Origin: Bermanella sp036960565
GTDB taxonomy: Bacteria > Pseudomonadota > Gammaproteobacteria > Pseudomonadales > Oceanobacteraceae
NCBI GenBank assembly: GCA_036960565.1
Contig: JBALXQ010000034.1
Span: 1 to 64,000, forward strand
DNA: 64,000 nucleotides
Direction: 5' to 3'
Below are positions 26,357-35,404 of the stretch, in pieces (position 1 is the first letter of the stretch; every line of letters starts with the position of its first letter). Position numbers and translations under genes: made by a program. The notes beneath the pieces are model-generated. The model was not told the origin of the DNA, searched no databases, and saw only the letters and a program-made list of their open reading frames with translations.

Positions 26357-27739
26357 TTAATTTAAGCGCTCAATGGCGGGTATTTTCCAGCTACCATCAT
26401 AAAAACTATCTCCCAAACTGTATATTCTTAACATGAGGGTAAATTGATCCTTAGGTGCGGGCAGCCAATTCAACTCATTTTGTGTGGGTGGGCTGTGCTG
26501 AATAATAATATCCAGTGAACCATCATCGTTGTAACTAAGTGCATCACGGTCTCCCAATAGGTAACGGTTAATGCTGGTTTCCACCAGAAAGCCGTCCATG
26601 TCATACATGGTTAAAGACCAGAAGGCTTTGGCTGGGGGTGTTTGCCCCTTAGGGAAGTGGACCTTGTATTGATGGCTACCGGTTAGTGTCTCTTGATTTT
26701 TATCTATACTGGCGCTGGCGTATGCCGCCTCACTGATGGGCAGGGCACCCAAGCCGGCCATGGCGACTCCTGCGCGTACTTTATAGTTTGTGCCCGCTTG
26801 GCCAATAGTATCGCGCCACATCATCCAGCCATTTTCTTTTGGGCTGGCGCTTTGAGTGTCTATGGCTTCATGTAATTTGTTATTGGCAATTTTAACGGCT
26901 TGGCCCATAAGAAATGCCTTTAATGGGTTCATGGTATTCATATCAAATGCATTACCTGGCACAACACCTAATTGCTCTAAGTTTTCTAGCGCTGTTTTGT
27001 CTTGCTGGCTAGCGGGTTGCTGAGCCATTAACTGGCTTAAAGTATTAAAAAATTCATGGGCCGATAGGGCATCAATTTCTGCCTTAGGGTTGGCTTGGTT
27101 TTGTGACCTAACAAGCTTATGAATGGTTGTGCTGGCGTTGGCTTTTTTTAACGACCAAAGGCTGGTTGGGGTTATGGCAATTTTGTTTTGAAATAGCGCG
27201 ACATTTTTAATGTCGTCTTTTCCATTGGTCTGTACGCGGCCAATCATCCACACCATATTAGTAGGGGATTGAATCTTTTTAACATCTTGTGGTAGCTCTC
27301 CCTGCCAGTCAGGGCCAACCAACGCAAAGTGGCCAGCCTCGTTACCTGTGGTATTGGTGCCAATGGTGGCAAATACATTGGTCCAGGCATCCATAAACGG
27401 CAATACATAATAACGATCGGACGCTGGGGTACTGATGACCATGGGCTCCTTGCTAAGGTCAAACCAGGCAATGCTGTAAAGGGTATCGTCGTTGGGGCGT
27501 ACCACGTGGCGAAAGGTATGATCTGGAAATACACGCATATGAGACAGGTTATTGGCCCCAATGCCGGGTTCTGTTTCACCTAACATTGCTTGCCTTGTTA
27601 ATTCCATAAGCACCAAGGGGTAGCCAAATACATACGCTTGCGCCCCTTGTTTGATGACTTTTGCGCTATACAGCGCGGTTAATACTATGGCAACGGTAAT
27701 GGATAAAGTCAGTAACCTTGGTTTAGTGATGGTGGGCAT
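26357..27739 (-). CDS. DUF1254/DUF1214 secreted protein
   Basis: 460 aa. An N-terminal hydrophobic segment (about 10-27) directs it to the periplasm or anchors it. DUF1254 features follow (AYVFGYPLVLMELTRQAML, VVRPNDDTLYSIAWFDLS, YYVLPFMDAWTN), then DUF1214 with KAFWSLTMYDMDGFLVE. The family has no agreed biochemical role. A 39-bp inverted repeat lies 48-86 bp upstream of the start. Confidence 0.88.
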   Translation of the reverse strand: MPTITKPRLLTLSITVAIVLTALYSAKVIKQGAQAYVFGYPLVLMELTRQAMLGETEPGIGANNLSHMRVFPDHTFRHVVRPNDDTLYSIAWFDLSKEPMVISTPASDRYYVLPFMDAWTNVFATIGTNTTGNEAGHFALVGPDWQGELPQDVKKIQSPTNMVWMIGRVQTNGKDDIKNVALFQNKIAITPTSLWSLKKANASTTIHKLVRSQNQANPKAEIDALSAHEFFNTLSQLMAQQPASQQDKTALENLEQLGVVPGNAFDMNTMNPLKAFLMGQAVKIANNKLHEAIDTQSASPKENGWMMWRDTIGQAGTNYKVRAGVAMAGLGALPISEAAYASASIDKNQETLTGSHQYKVHFPKGQTPPAKAFWSLTMYDMDGFLVETSINRYLLGDRDALSYNDDGSLDIIIQHSPPTQNELNWLPAPKDQFTLMLRIYSLGDSFYDGSWKIPAIERLN

Positions 27740-27786
27740 AGAGTAGGCCTTTATTGTTATTTTAAATATGCCAAAAGGACATAGGA

Positions 27787-27825
27787 TTTCATTGTATTGA
27801 CATAAATTGTGTCATAACAATGAAA
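27787..27825. promoter_or_regulatory. 39-bp interrupted palindrome upstream of DUF1254 gene
   Basis: Outer arms TTTCATTGT and ACAATGAAA are perfect, and inner arms TGACA and TGTCA are also paired, around a 7-base centre. The nested arms suit a dimeric regulator; the position before the DUF1254 start fits an operator. Confidence 0.6.
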
Positions 27826-28167
27826 GCCTTGCTACTTTTATTTTGTTGTCAGGTTACTGGGGTATGTTGTAGTAATTGATACACGGGAGATAGATATCTT
27901 ATAGCGCACTAGCAGGTGGCTTGGGTTACCCATGTTTCCAGTACAGCACATTTGTTCATATAACTAGTCGATCAATAAATGAATGCTTTTAGAATGTCAG
28001 TTCATATACGGGCAAATATCGCGTTAATGAATATTATTTTGGGTGATTTATTGTCTGCTTCATTTATTTGAAATGAGCGCAAAATGAATGCTGTATTTGA
28101 TCGCCAGCATGGCTGGAATACCGAGCATTGGTCTATGCTCAAATAAACCCCTTAGCGACAATATGAA
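27826..28167. other. Intergenic region, no gene seen
   Basis: Divergent gap between the DUF1254 and lipoprotein genes. Besides the palindrome at its left edge I see no gene, RNA or repeat. Confidence 0.4.
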
Positions 28168-29508
28168 ATGAAAATACGTCTTATATGTATATTCTCTATC
28201 TTACTTTTATTGTGCAGCTGTCTTGATTTAAGCGAGTCTGACGAAGCTAAAATTCAAGAGGGGTTATCTGAATTACTGCTTAAATTGCGGGCGGCTAATT
28301 TAGTTGAGGAAGTAGATCCTGATCTATTACCTCAAAACTGCGCTAATTTCTATTTGCCCATTGGTGGCAGTAAGGCTGGATCTTGCATTACGCCCATGAG
28401 CGTTAGCGGCAATGTTGTGAGTGTTAATTTAACGGGAAACTATTTTGGTGGTGGTATACGGCTGTTGGGTGGCGGCAGCGGTTTTGGGCAGGATTTTATC
28501 ATTGAAGGCAGTGCTTTTAATATGGAAAACCCAGAAGCACTTGGCGGGGAAGACAATGCACAAGATACGGCCTTTAGTGAATTAAATAGCAGAATCGAAA
28601 CTAAGTTTAATTACCTCGATATAAAATTTGCGATACCTCGAGCTGATGGTAATGCCTTTTGGACGTTCAAATATGTTTTTGTAGATAACCCTTTTACCGA
28701 TACACCAACCTATACAACAGGAAACGTTGACGGCGAGTTCGCGGCAACAGGTGAGACGGTGGCAGATTGCATAGAGGATGAATACCCAGATGCCGTGCAA
28801 GATGCCATTGATCACAATACCAATTTATTAGGTGGGGTGACCAATGCCAAAGCTGGCGATATTTTAATATGTCGCAAGGTTTCCTCAATATTAGATTGTG
28901 GGAACAATGATTTTGAATGGTTAAATATTTCAAGTAATGAATTTAGCGCTACTCGCCCAGCGGATGCCGACGTTTATAAGTTTGATTCTTTGGCTAATCA
29001 TAAAGTGACCTGTGAAGCGCAAGAGCAAGGATACAATTTAGACTTGGGCGGCTTTGATGTGGTGGCAGACTTATATACCGATGTAATGTTTAGTGCCGAA
29101 GTTGATAGGGATTCAAAAATATACGAATTTCAGCAAAGTGGATTAGATGGTAGTTATCAGTCGGGCAATGAAATTAGTATGTTAATTGATTTTGACGTGC
29201 GTAAAAGTTTATTCATTTATTCTGAAGGTGATGATTTTAGTTTAGGGGCAACACCTGATTACAACGATATTGAAAGTAGCAGCGATGGTGAGTTGGCAAA
29301 AGCGATATGGTTTAAGCCTGTAATGGTGTGGCAAAATTCAGATTGTACGCCTTGGGCACCTGGAAATTGCCAAACCGTTAATGGCTCACAAGTGCGCTCG
29401 GGCATTAAGGCCAATATAAACGTGACGCTTAAAGGTGAAACTGAGCATCCTGTGTTTGTGTGTGAAAACAGTGCTGAGGATACGTCTAGCTGTTTAGGGC
29501 ATGAATAA
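28168..29508 (+). CDS. Hypothetical lipoprotein (446 aa)
   Basis: Signal sequence with lipobox LLLLCSC, so lipidation at about C18 is predicted. The rest is acidic, Asn/Gly rich, with glycine-rich stretches (NYFGGGIRLLGGGSGFG) and many cysteines in pairs (DCGNND, DCTPWAPGNCQ, CENSAEDTSSC). There is no known domain. Probably an outer-membrane-anchored surface or periplasmic protein; monocistronic. Confidence 0.75.
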   Translation: MKIRLICIFSILLLLCSCLDLSESDEAKIQEGLSELLLKLRAANLVEEVDPDLLPQNCANFYLPIGGSKAGSCITPMSVSGNVVSVNLTGNYFGGGIRLLGGGSGFGQDFIIEGSAFNMENPEALGGEDNAQDTAFSELNSRIETKFNYLDIKFAIPRADGNAFWTFKYVFVDNPFTDTPTYTTGNVDGEFAATGETVADCIEDEYPDAVQDAIDHNTNLLGGVTNAKAGDILICRKVSSILDCGNNDFEWLNISSNEFSATRPADADVYKFDSLANHKVTCEAQEQGYNLDLGGFDVVADLYTDVMFSAEVDRDSKIYEFQQSGLDGSYQSGNEISMLIDFDVRKSLFIYSEGDDFSLGATPDYNDIESSSDGELAKAIWFKPVMVWQNSDCTPWAPGNCQTVNGSQVRSGIKANINVTLKGETEHPVFVCENSAEDTSSCLGHE

Positions 29509-29536
29509 TGCCCTAGTTTTATAACTTGTTTTGGGC

Positions 29537-29621
29537 CTATCGGCTATGGCACTTTGTCGGAAAATTCTGGGCGAGTAGGGCTTTCGTTGGCGCGATCCAG
29601 AGTGCCCACATCCAGTACAGG
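29537..29621 (-). pseudogene. 3'-end remnant of a second ectR-like MarR gene
   Basis: About 85 bp aligned to the 3' end of ectR (32514-32598) with about six differences. Read on the minus strand it still gives VLDVGTLDRANESPTRPEF, then SDKVP and a stop. The differences in the coding part are mostly synonymous (GAG/GAA, GAT/GAC), with one M to V. This pattern suggests an old gene copy rather than a recent duplication of DNA. Nothing upstream of the fragment resembles the rest of the gene. Confidence 0.75.
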
Positions 29622-29835
29622 TTTGATCAGATTATATTATGAATACATTGCCATAGGAGCACGTTTAGTGATTGCTACTTGGTGTTGAGTCCATCAGATA
29701 CAGGTTTCTCTAGAATTAACCAAAAGGAGGCACTGACCACAGTGGAATAATAATATGACATTTTTTACTCTCATTAAGCTGGGAATATTGTTATTAAGAA
29801 ATAGAGCCAGAAAATATAAGGCAATTAAAAAGGTA

Positions 29836-30594
29836 ATGATAAAAAATCTTCTATTATTGGTTTTATTCGGATTGGTAGTTGTCCCAGTGAAAAGCAAGGA
29901 GCTGGTGGTTGTTTTTACCGAGTTTCATCCTGTGTGGATTGGAAAAAAAACGGATTCAATAACAGGTGTAGAAGCGGAATTTATGAAGGAATTTGCAAGA
30001 CGGTTAGGTTTTTCGGTTTCTTTAATTACCCGACCCTGGAAACGATCTTTATTGATGATGAGGAGTGGAGGTGCCGATGTTATGCCTGCCTTGCTGAAAA
30101 AGGAAGATCGAGAGGATTATTTGCACTATTTAAATACACCATATTTGACTCGTAACGATAAGTGCTTTTATGTTAAAAAAGGGAATTCTAGTCTGATTGA
30201 AAATTACGAAGACCTTTATGGAATTAAGGTTGGGATAATGGGAGGAGGTAGTTATTTTTCAAGGTTTGACAAGGATGCCAAGATTAAAAAAGTATTGGTA
30301 ACCCATGATGACCAGCTCATGAGAATGTTACCTTTAGGAAGAATTGATACGGTGGTTGGCACTTGCAATATTATGCAATATCAAATCAGCACTCAAAAAC
30401 TTCACAATGAAATAGAAGAGGCGCTTTACCGGTATAGCGAACCTAATGCAGTTTTCATTACAGTTTCTAAGAAGTCAAAATTTGTGAATCAATTATCTCG
30501 GTTTAATGACGTGATGAATAAAATGGTCGAGGAGAACGTTTACGACAAAATATACAATGAGTTTTTTAGGGAATTAGAAAGCTCTGGAGAATAG
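29836..30594 (+). CDS. Family 3 extracellular solute-binding-like protein
   Basis: 252 aa from ATG 29836, chosen because it gives a signal peptide (MIKNLLLLVLFGLVVVPVKS); the frame is open from 29755. The body follows the SBP_bac_3 pattern: LVVVFTEFHPVW, TGVEAEFMKEFARRLGF, then YLHYLNTPYLTR and LYGIKVGIMGGGSYFSRF. No permease or ATPase gene is adjacent, so it may be an orphan periplasmic binding or sensing protein. A second member is at 59216-59986. Confidence 0.82.
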   Translation: MIKNLLLLVLFGLVVVPVKSKELVVVFTEFHPVWIGKKTDSITGVEAEFMKEFARRLGFSVSLITRPWKRSLLMMRSGGADVMPALLKKEDREDYLHYLNTPYLTRNDKCFYVKKGNSSLIENYEDLYGIKVGIMGGGSYFSRFDKDAKIKKVLVTHDDQLMRMLPLGRIDTVVGTCNIMQYQISTQKLHNEIEEALYRYSEPNAVFITVSKKSKFVNQLSRFNDVMNKMVEENVYDKIYNEFFRELESSGE

Positions 30595-30630
30595 AAGTGG
30601 TGTAGGAAAATTCGATTTAGAGTTAAGAAG

Positions 30631-30680
30631 AAATAAAGGTGCCTGCGAGAAAAATTTAATCCCGCAGGCACCTTTATTTT
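30631..30680. terminator. Bidirectional intrinsic terminator
   Basis: AAAGGTGCCTGCG and CGCAGGCACCTTT pair perfectly around about 15 bases, with A-rich and T-rich flanks on both sides. It separates the convergent solute-binding and peroxiredoxin genes. Confidence 0.88.
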
Positions 30681-30694
30681 CAGTGAAAAAGACC

Positions 30695-31228
30695 TTATTG
30701 ATACGTGCCGCGTATAGGGTAATTATTCTCAGGGTTTCTGATCCATTCAAGCCCTCCTGCCAGTTGTTCTAAATCAGGACGTGCAAAAGGAACATTCGAT
30801 ATATCTATTACTTGAACTTGGCCATTTTCATTAATCACATAAATGCCTGGTTCGGCGAAAGGTTGGTCAGTTTCTTGTGATGAAATTGGCTGTGAAATAT
30901 AAAGTCCAAGGGATTGCATTTGCTCGATAGACAGGTCATAAGCCACCGGAAAACTTAGACCCATTTCAGCGATATGAGCGTCAGCTTTGGTTTCTCCGTC
31001 GGCGGATACCGCTACGATATCAACCCCTATTTTATAAAAATTTTCTTTTAACTGATCTAGCTGTGTTAGATATTGAGTGCACAAGGGGCAGTGTTTCCCC
31101 CGATACACAACTACCAACTGCCAGTCGTAGCCGTGCAAAGGCTGACCGAGAGTTAACTCGCCACCGCCTACCTTAGGCAGGGTAATGTTAGGGAATGCAT
31201 CGCCAGCAGTAAATTTTCTATTTTTCAT
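30695..31228 (-). CDS. Peroxiredoxin-like (AhpC/TSA redoxin) protein
   Basis: 177 aa with a thioredoxin fold. The peroxidatic region VVVYRGKHCPLCTQYLTQL has a CPLC pair in place of the usual PxxxTxxC, placing it in the peroxiredoxin-like branch that reduces peroxides or thiols in the cytoplasm. The gene is divergent from a LysR regulator, with a 23-bp palindrome in between, so oxidant- or thiol-responsive control is plausible. Confidence 0.85.
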   Translation of the reverse strand: MKNRKFTAGDAFPNITLPKVGGGELTLGQPLHGYDWQLVVVYRGKHCPLCTQYLTQLDQLKENFYKIGVDIVAVSADGETKADAHIAEMGLSFPVAYDLSIEQMQSLGLYISQPISSQETDQPFAEPGIYVINENGQVQVIDISNVPFARPDLEQLAGGLEWIRNPENNYPIRGTYQ

Positions 31229-31352
31229 CTAGATATACCTCGGTTAAATTATGTTAGAGATTGATCGTGTTGGGCAAAAAGCTAAACCCAAATTGATGAC
31301 ACGTAGGTTAACAATATCGAAAATGGAATAAAATATGGTTTTGTTGCATACT

Positions 31353-31375
31353 ATCTATTCCATATATGAATAGAT
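31353..31375. promoter_or_regulatory. Candidate LysR operator between peroxiredoxin and lysR
   Basis: Arms ATCTATTC and GAATAGAT pair perfectly around seven bases. It ends 13 bp before the LysR start and lies 125 bp from the peroxiredoxin start, the normal location for an autoregulatory LysR site. Confidence 0.55.
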
Positions 31376-31388
31376 TTTGGTGGGCGAC

Positions 31389-32291
31389 ATGGATCAGCTT
31401 GATGCGATGAGAATTTTTACTCGGCTGGTACAGACTGGTAGTTTTTCTGAGGTGGCCCGAGAAACGGGTATTAGTCAATCCAGTGTCAGTAAGCGTTTGG
31501 CGTCGCTGGAAGCTAAGTTAGGCACTCGTTTGCTAGCACGAACAAGCCGTAAGCTCCGTCTAACGGAAGTCGGTAGTGATTATTACGAGCGCTGCTTACA
31601 AATCCTCATTGAAGTAGATGAGTCCGAGGCCTCGGTAAGTTCAATGACCCGAAATCCCAAGGGGGTGTTACGAATTACGGCACCGGTTTCTTTTGGGCAG
31701 CGTCATATCACACCTAGACTGCCGGATTTTTTGTTGGCTTATCCCAATATAAAGTTGGATATAATTCTCACTAATCGTCAAATAGACCTTGTAGGCGAAG
31801 GTATTGATGTTGCCATTCGCATTGGCTCACTGGCCGATTCAAATTTAGTGGCAAGGCACTTGGGCGATAGCCCGCGTATGTTGGTGGCTTCAAAATCTTA
31901 TTTGGATAAACACGGCAGGCCCAACCATCCTGATGACCTAAAACATCATAACTGCCTTGTTTATTCAAGGCTTAGCACGGGGAATATATGGCATTTTAGG
32001 AATGATAAAAAGGAGATAACGGTTCAGGTAGAGGGCTCTGTTCAGGCCAACGACGGTGATGCTGTTAGGGAAATGGCCATGGCGGGTGTTGGGATAATAA
32101 TACTGCCCAAATGGATGAGTGAGCCGTATATTCAAAATGGACAGTTAGAAACCATCTTGACTGAATACACTCCGAACGGTTTTCCGATTCAGGCTGTGTA
32201 TCAGCACAATCGTTACACGCCTTCTAAAGTTAGAATCTTTGTCGACTTTATGCAAAAAGCTTTTGCAACTGAGCCCCTACTGCAAGACTGA
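31389..32291 (+). CDS. LysR-family transcriptional regulator
   Basis: 300 aa from ATG 31389 (MDQLDAMRIFTRLVQTGSF); the frame is open from a TTG at 31377. Full winged helix (SEVARETGISQSSVSKRLASLE) and substrate-binding domain. It belongs to the CrgA/DsdC-like subgroup shape, with the segment GIDVAIRIGSLADSNLVAR. Divergent to the peroxiredoxin-like gene, its most likely target. Confidence 0.92.
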   Translation: MDQLDAMRIFTRLVQTGSFSEVARETGISQSSVSKRLASLEAKLGTRLLARTSRKLRLTEVGSDYYERCLQILIEVDESEASVSSMTRNPKGVLRITAPVSFGQRHITPRLPDFLLAYPNIKLDIILTNRQIDLVGEGIDVAIRIGSLADSNLVARHLGDSPRMLVASKSYLDKHGRPNHPDDLKHHNCLVYSRLSTGNIWHFRNDKKEITVQVEGSVQANDGDAVREMAMAGVGIIILPKWMSEPYIQNGQLETILTEYTPNGFPIQAVYQHNRYTPSKVRIFVDFMQKAFATEPLLQD

Positions 32292-32520
32292 TCCTTTTAG
32301 CCTCTGAGTGATGTTGGGGTAATTAAGGGTGCTCGAATACCGGTCTATTTTAACTAGGGTATTTCAGGGTGTGATATTAGAAATTGGCCTCTATCGGACT
32401 CACTTTTTAGTAAGCCCAATTAGAGAATTTGAAGGTCATGAAAAGAGGGGAGATAATGACTAAGGCCGCTGTTTTCAAACTAAAAATATTAGCTTCATTA
32501 TTGGTTCACGGTCCTACCGA

Positions 32521-33057
32521 CTATGGCATCTTATCGGAAAACTCTGGGCGAGTAGGGCTTTCGTTGGCGCGATCCAGAGTGCCCACATCCAGTACGGGTG
32601 CCGCATCAATATGCTGAGCATCCATCATTTGTGCGACTCTTTGTAGGGATGAAATAATGGAGGTTTGTTCCCATTCATGCAAATCACTGAACTGGCGAAC
32701 AAAGGATTCCTGTAGCGGAGTAGGTGCATTCTTGATGGCTTTTACGCCATCCTCGGTTAGCTGCACATAAACTTTACGCTTATCTGACTGGCTACGTTCA
32801 CGCTGGACCATGGTTTTCTTTTCAAGTCGATCAACAATAGATGTGACCGTGGCCTGACTAAGGTTCACTTTCCCTGCTAACTCACCCACCGGCAACTCGC
32901 CAAAATCACGCAGACTTTGCAGTACCAATAATTGCGGTGCGGTAAGGCCCACGGTTTTACTGAGGTATTTGGAGTGGAGGTCCGTGGCACGAATAACCCG
33001 TCTCAGGGCTATCAGTACATCATCAGTGCGATCCATGAGAAGTCTCGATATGGTCAT
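32521..33057 (-). CDS. ectR: MarR-family regulator of ectoine synthesis, EctR
   Basis: 178 aa MarR protein. The winged helix-turn-helix is visible as ELPVGELAGKVNLSQATVTSIVDRLEKKTMVQRERSQSDKRKVYVQLT. It sits divergently upstream of ectABC, as EctR does in methylotrophs and other halophiles, and the intergenic region contains a palindrome of the EctR type. Expected role: repression of ect at low osmolarity. An alternative start is the Met eight codons in. A fragment of a second copy lies at 29537-29621. Confidence 0.85.
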   Translation of the reverse strand: MTISRLLMDRTDDVLIALRRVIRATDLHSKYLSKTVGLTAPQLLVLQSLRDFGELPVGELAGKVNLSQATVTSIVDRLEKKTMVQRERSQSDKRKVYVQLTEDGVKAIKNAPTPLQESFVRQFSDLHEWEQTSIISSLQRVAQMMDAQHIDAAPVLDVGTLDRANESPTRPEFSDKMP

Positions 33058-33217
33058 GTTAATTGAAGCTGTAAGCTTGGCATTGTATCACACCGATTCT
33101 GTGGGGCGCAGACCCGTATCCTTGATGAATTAGCAGGTTCTGGCACATTTCAACTCTAAATTTCACCTATTACCTGAAGTAACTGCTCATAATATGTTCA
33201 GGGTTGGTGTTTGAATA

Positions 33218-33237
33218 TTGCATAGTGTACTATGCAA
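33218..33237. promoter_or_regulatory. Candidate EctR operator, perfect palindrome
   Basis: TTGCATAGTGTACTATGCAA has 9-base arms (TTGCATAGT, ACTATGCAA) around GT. From memory, the operator reported for EctR1 of a methylotroph has half sites ending in TAGT and beginning ACTA around the same GT, so the core matches. It lies 148 bp before ectA. Confidence 0.7.
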
Positions 33238-33242
33238 ACGTA

Positions 33243-33260
33243 TTCATCGTACACTATATA
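33243..33260. promoter_or_regulatory. Second, imperfect EctR-like site
   Basis: Read on the minus strand: TATATAGT, GT, ACGATGAA. The left half fits the EctR half-site and the right half is degenerate. It is centred 24 bp from the perfect site and includes a TATATA that could be a -10 element. Confidence 0.45.
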
Positions 33261-33384
33261 AAAAACTTGTTAGAAATGACCTGGGTGATTGATTCTTATG
33301 CTCAAATCAACCTTTTCTTGGCATTTATAAGATTATTTATAAAAAATTATACTTAGTAAACATAATATATATTTTGAGAGAGTA

Positions 33385-33939
33385 ATGGAAAACACCGAAA
33401 AATGTATTGATGTCGAATTAAATCAAGAAGCAACCGATATCTGCATTCGTACACCTGATATTAAAGATGGGATGGCTGTTAACCAATTAATCGCCAACTG
33501 TCCGCCGCTGGATACCAACTCTGCCTACTGTAATTTCCTGCAGTGCCTTCACTTTGCCGATACCAGTGCACTTGCTGAAAAAGATGGCCGCGTCATTGCT
33601 TTTGTCTCTGGCTACCGTGTGCCGAGTAATCCCGAAACCCTATTTATTTGGCAGGTGGCCGTGGGTGAAGAAGCCCGAGGGCATGGTCTGGCGCAGCGCC
33701 TTTTACACCATATTGTTTCGCGCTCTGCGCAATCAGATATTCGCTATATCCATACGACTATATCCCCAGGTAATGAAGCCTCCTGGGCAGTTTTTAAACG
33801 TCTGGCCGAGCAACTTCAAGCCAAGAGCGAACGCACTTTACTGCTGAGTCGCGAAGAACACTTTAATGGCGAGCACGACGATGAAATGCTGCTGGCTATC
33901 GGCCCGCTACCATCACCTGCTACGCCTAACGCACGCTAA
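33385..33939 (+). CDS. ectA: L-2,4-diaminobutyrate N-acetyltransferase, EctA
   Basis: 184 aa GNAT enzyme. It acetylates L-2,4-diaminobutyrate with acetyl-CoA, the second step of ectoine synthesis in the cytoplasm. Diagnostic segments: DIKDGMAVNQLIANCPPLDTNSAYCNFLQC, WQVAVGEEARGHGLAQRLL (CoA binding) and HTTISPGNEASW. Length is normal for EctA. GAGAG precedes the ATG. First gene of ectABC. Confidence 0.97.
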   Translation: MENTEKCIDVELNQEATDICIRTPDIKDGMAVNQLIANCPPLDTNSAYCNFLQCLHFADTSALAEKDGRVIAFVSGYRVPSNPETLFIWQVAVGEEARGHGLAQRLLHHIVSRSAQSDIRYIHTTISPGNEASWAVFKRLAEQLQAKSERTLLLSREEHFNGEHDDEMLLAIGPLPSPATPNAR

Positions 33940-34014
33940 TACTAATATTTATTAGTGCATCATTAGGGTTAGCCCTTGACGCACTTATTTAATTGATTCA
34001 CTTGGAGAATCATT

Positions 34015-35313
34015 ATGAAAATTTTTGATGAAATAGAATCAGAAGTACAAAGTTACGCTCGAGCATTTCCACGAGTTTTTAATCGTGCAAAGGGTGCTGA
34101 AATGTTTGATAGCGATGGCAATCGTTATTTAGATTTTCTCGCCGGTGCTGGCACGCTTAACTACGGTCACAATAATCCATTATTTAAAAAAGCGTTAATT
34201 GATTACATTGAGGCCGACGGCATTACTCACGGCTTGGATATGCACACCAAAGCGAAAGGGGAGTTTCTACAAACCTTTAACGAGAAAATACTCAAGCCAC
34301 GAAAACTTGAATACATGGTGCAGTTCACGGGACCTACCGGAACCAACGCTGTTGAAGCGGCATTAAAAATTGCACGTAATGTAACAGGCCGCGGCAATAT
34401 CGTAAGTTTTACCAATGGTTTTCACGGTGTGACTTTAGGTTCTTTGGCAGCCACCGGTAACGCTCACCATCGCGGCGCAGCTGGCGTAACCTTGGGTGGT
34501 GTTAGTCGTATGCCATTTGACGGCTACCTTGGTGACGGCATTGATACTACGATTTACCTTGATAAAGTATTAAGCGATTCGTCCAGCGGCATCGATCTTC
34601 CGGCTGCGGTAATTGTAGAAACCGTACAGGGCGAGGGCGGCATTAATGTGGCCAGCGTTGATTGGTTGCGTAATTTGCAAGATGTGTGTCGTCGACACAA
34701 AATCTTGCTTATTGTTGATGACATTCAAGCGGGTTGCGGTCGTACTGGGACTTACTTTAGTTTTGAAAAATCAGGCATACAACCTGACATTGTTACTCTA
34801 TCAAAATCTTTAGGGGGTTACGGTTTACCCTTCGCAGTAGTGCTCATGAAGCCTGAGTTAGATCAATGGAAGCCGGGTGAGCATAACGGTACTTTCCGTG
34901 GCAACAACCTTGCTTTTGTTACAGCTAAGGAAGCCATTGATCATTACTGGTCTGATTCAGCGTTTCAGGAAGAGATCCTGGAAAAAGGCAGGTACATCGG
35001 TAGTCGTTTGGATGACATGGCGAAAAAACATGGCGAAGGTAATTTCTCGACTCGCGGCCGAGGCATGTTTCGCGGTATCAACTGCGTATCGGGTGAACTA
35101 GCTGACAAGATTACACGCAAGGCTTTCCAAAAAGGCTTAATAATTGAAACCAGCGGTGCTGAAGATCACATCGTTAAGATTTTCTGCCCACTGATCATCA
35201 CTGAAGCGTTACTTAAAGAGGGTATGGATATCCTAGAGCAGAGCGTGGCTGAAATCTGCGGACAAATAGATGAGATTCCAGAAGAGCACGACTTTTTTTC
35301 TGATGCCAGTTAA
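34015..35313 (+). CDS. ectB: Diaminobutyrate-2-oxoglutarate aminotransferase, EctB
   Basis: 432 aa class III PLP aminotransferase that makes L-2,4-diaminobutyrate from aspartate semialdehyde and glutamate, the first committed step. The PLP lysine is in TLSKSLGGYGLPFAVV, preceded by LLIVDDIQAGCGRTGTYFSF. The N-terminus and the substrate loop TGPTGTNAVEAALKIARN are typical of EctB. 75 bp after ectA, so one operon. Full length. Confidence 0.97.
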   Translation: MKIFDEIESEVQSYARAFPRVFNRAKGAEMFDSDGNRYLDFLAGAGTLNYGHNNPLFKKALIDYIEADGITHGLDMHTKAKGEFLQTFNEKILKPRKLEYMVQFTGPTGTNAVEAALKIARNVTGRGNIVSFTNGFHGVTLGSLAATGNAHHRGAAGVTLGGVSRMPFDGYLGDGIDTTIYLDKVLSDSSSGIDLPAAVIVETVQGEGGINVASVDWLRNLQDVCRRHKILLIVDDIQAGCGRTGTYFSFEKSGIQPDIVTLSKSLGGYGLPFAVVLMKPELDQWKPGEHNGTFRGNNLAFVTAKEAIDHYWSDSAFQEEILEKGRYIGSRLDDMAKKHGEGNFSTRGRGMFRGINCVSGELADKITRKAFQKGLIIETSGAEDHIVKIFCPLIITEALLKEGMDILEQSVAEICGQIDEIPEEHDFFSDAS

Positions 35314-35334
35314 GCACATAAATTAATTTGTGTG

Positions 35335-35356
35335 ACGGGGCAGGTGTCTGCCCCGT
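35335..35356 (+). repeat. Intercistronic hairpin between ectB and ectC
   Basis: ACGGGGCAG and CTGCCCCGT pair perfectly around a GTGT tetraloop. No T tract follows, so it is more likely an mRNA-stability or processing element than a terminator. Confidence 0.75.
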
Positions 35357-35404
35357 GAGTATGTATAGATGGTTTTAAAAACATTAAGTTTTAGGAAGTA
35401 ACTC

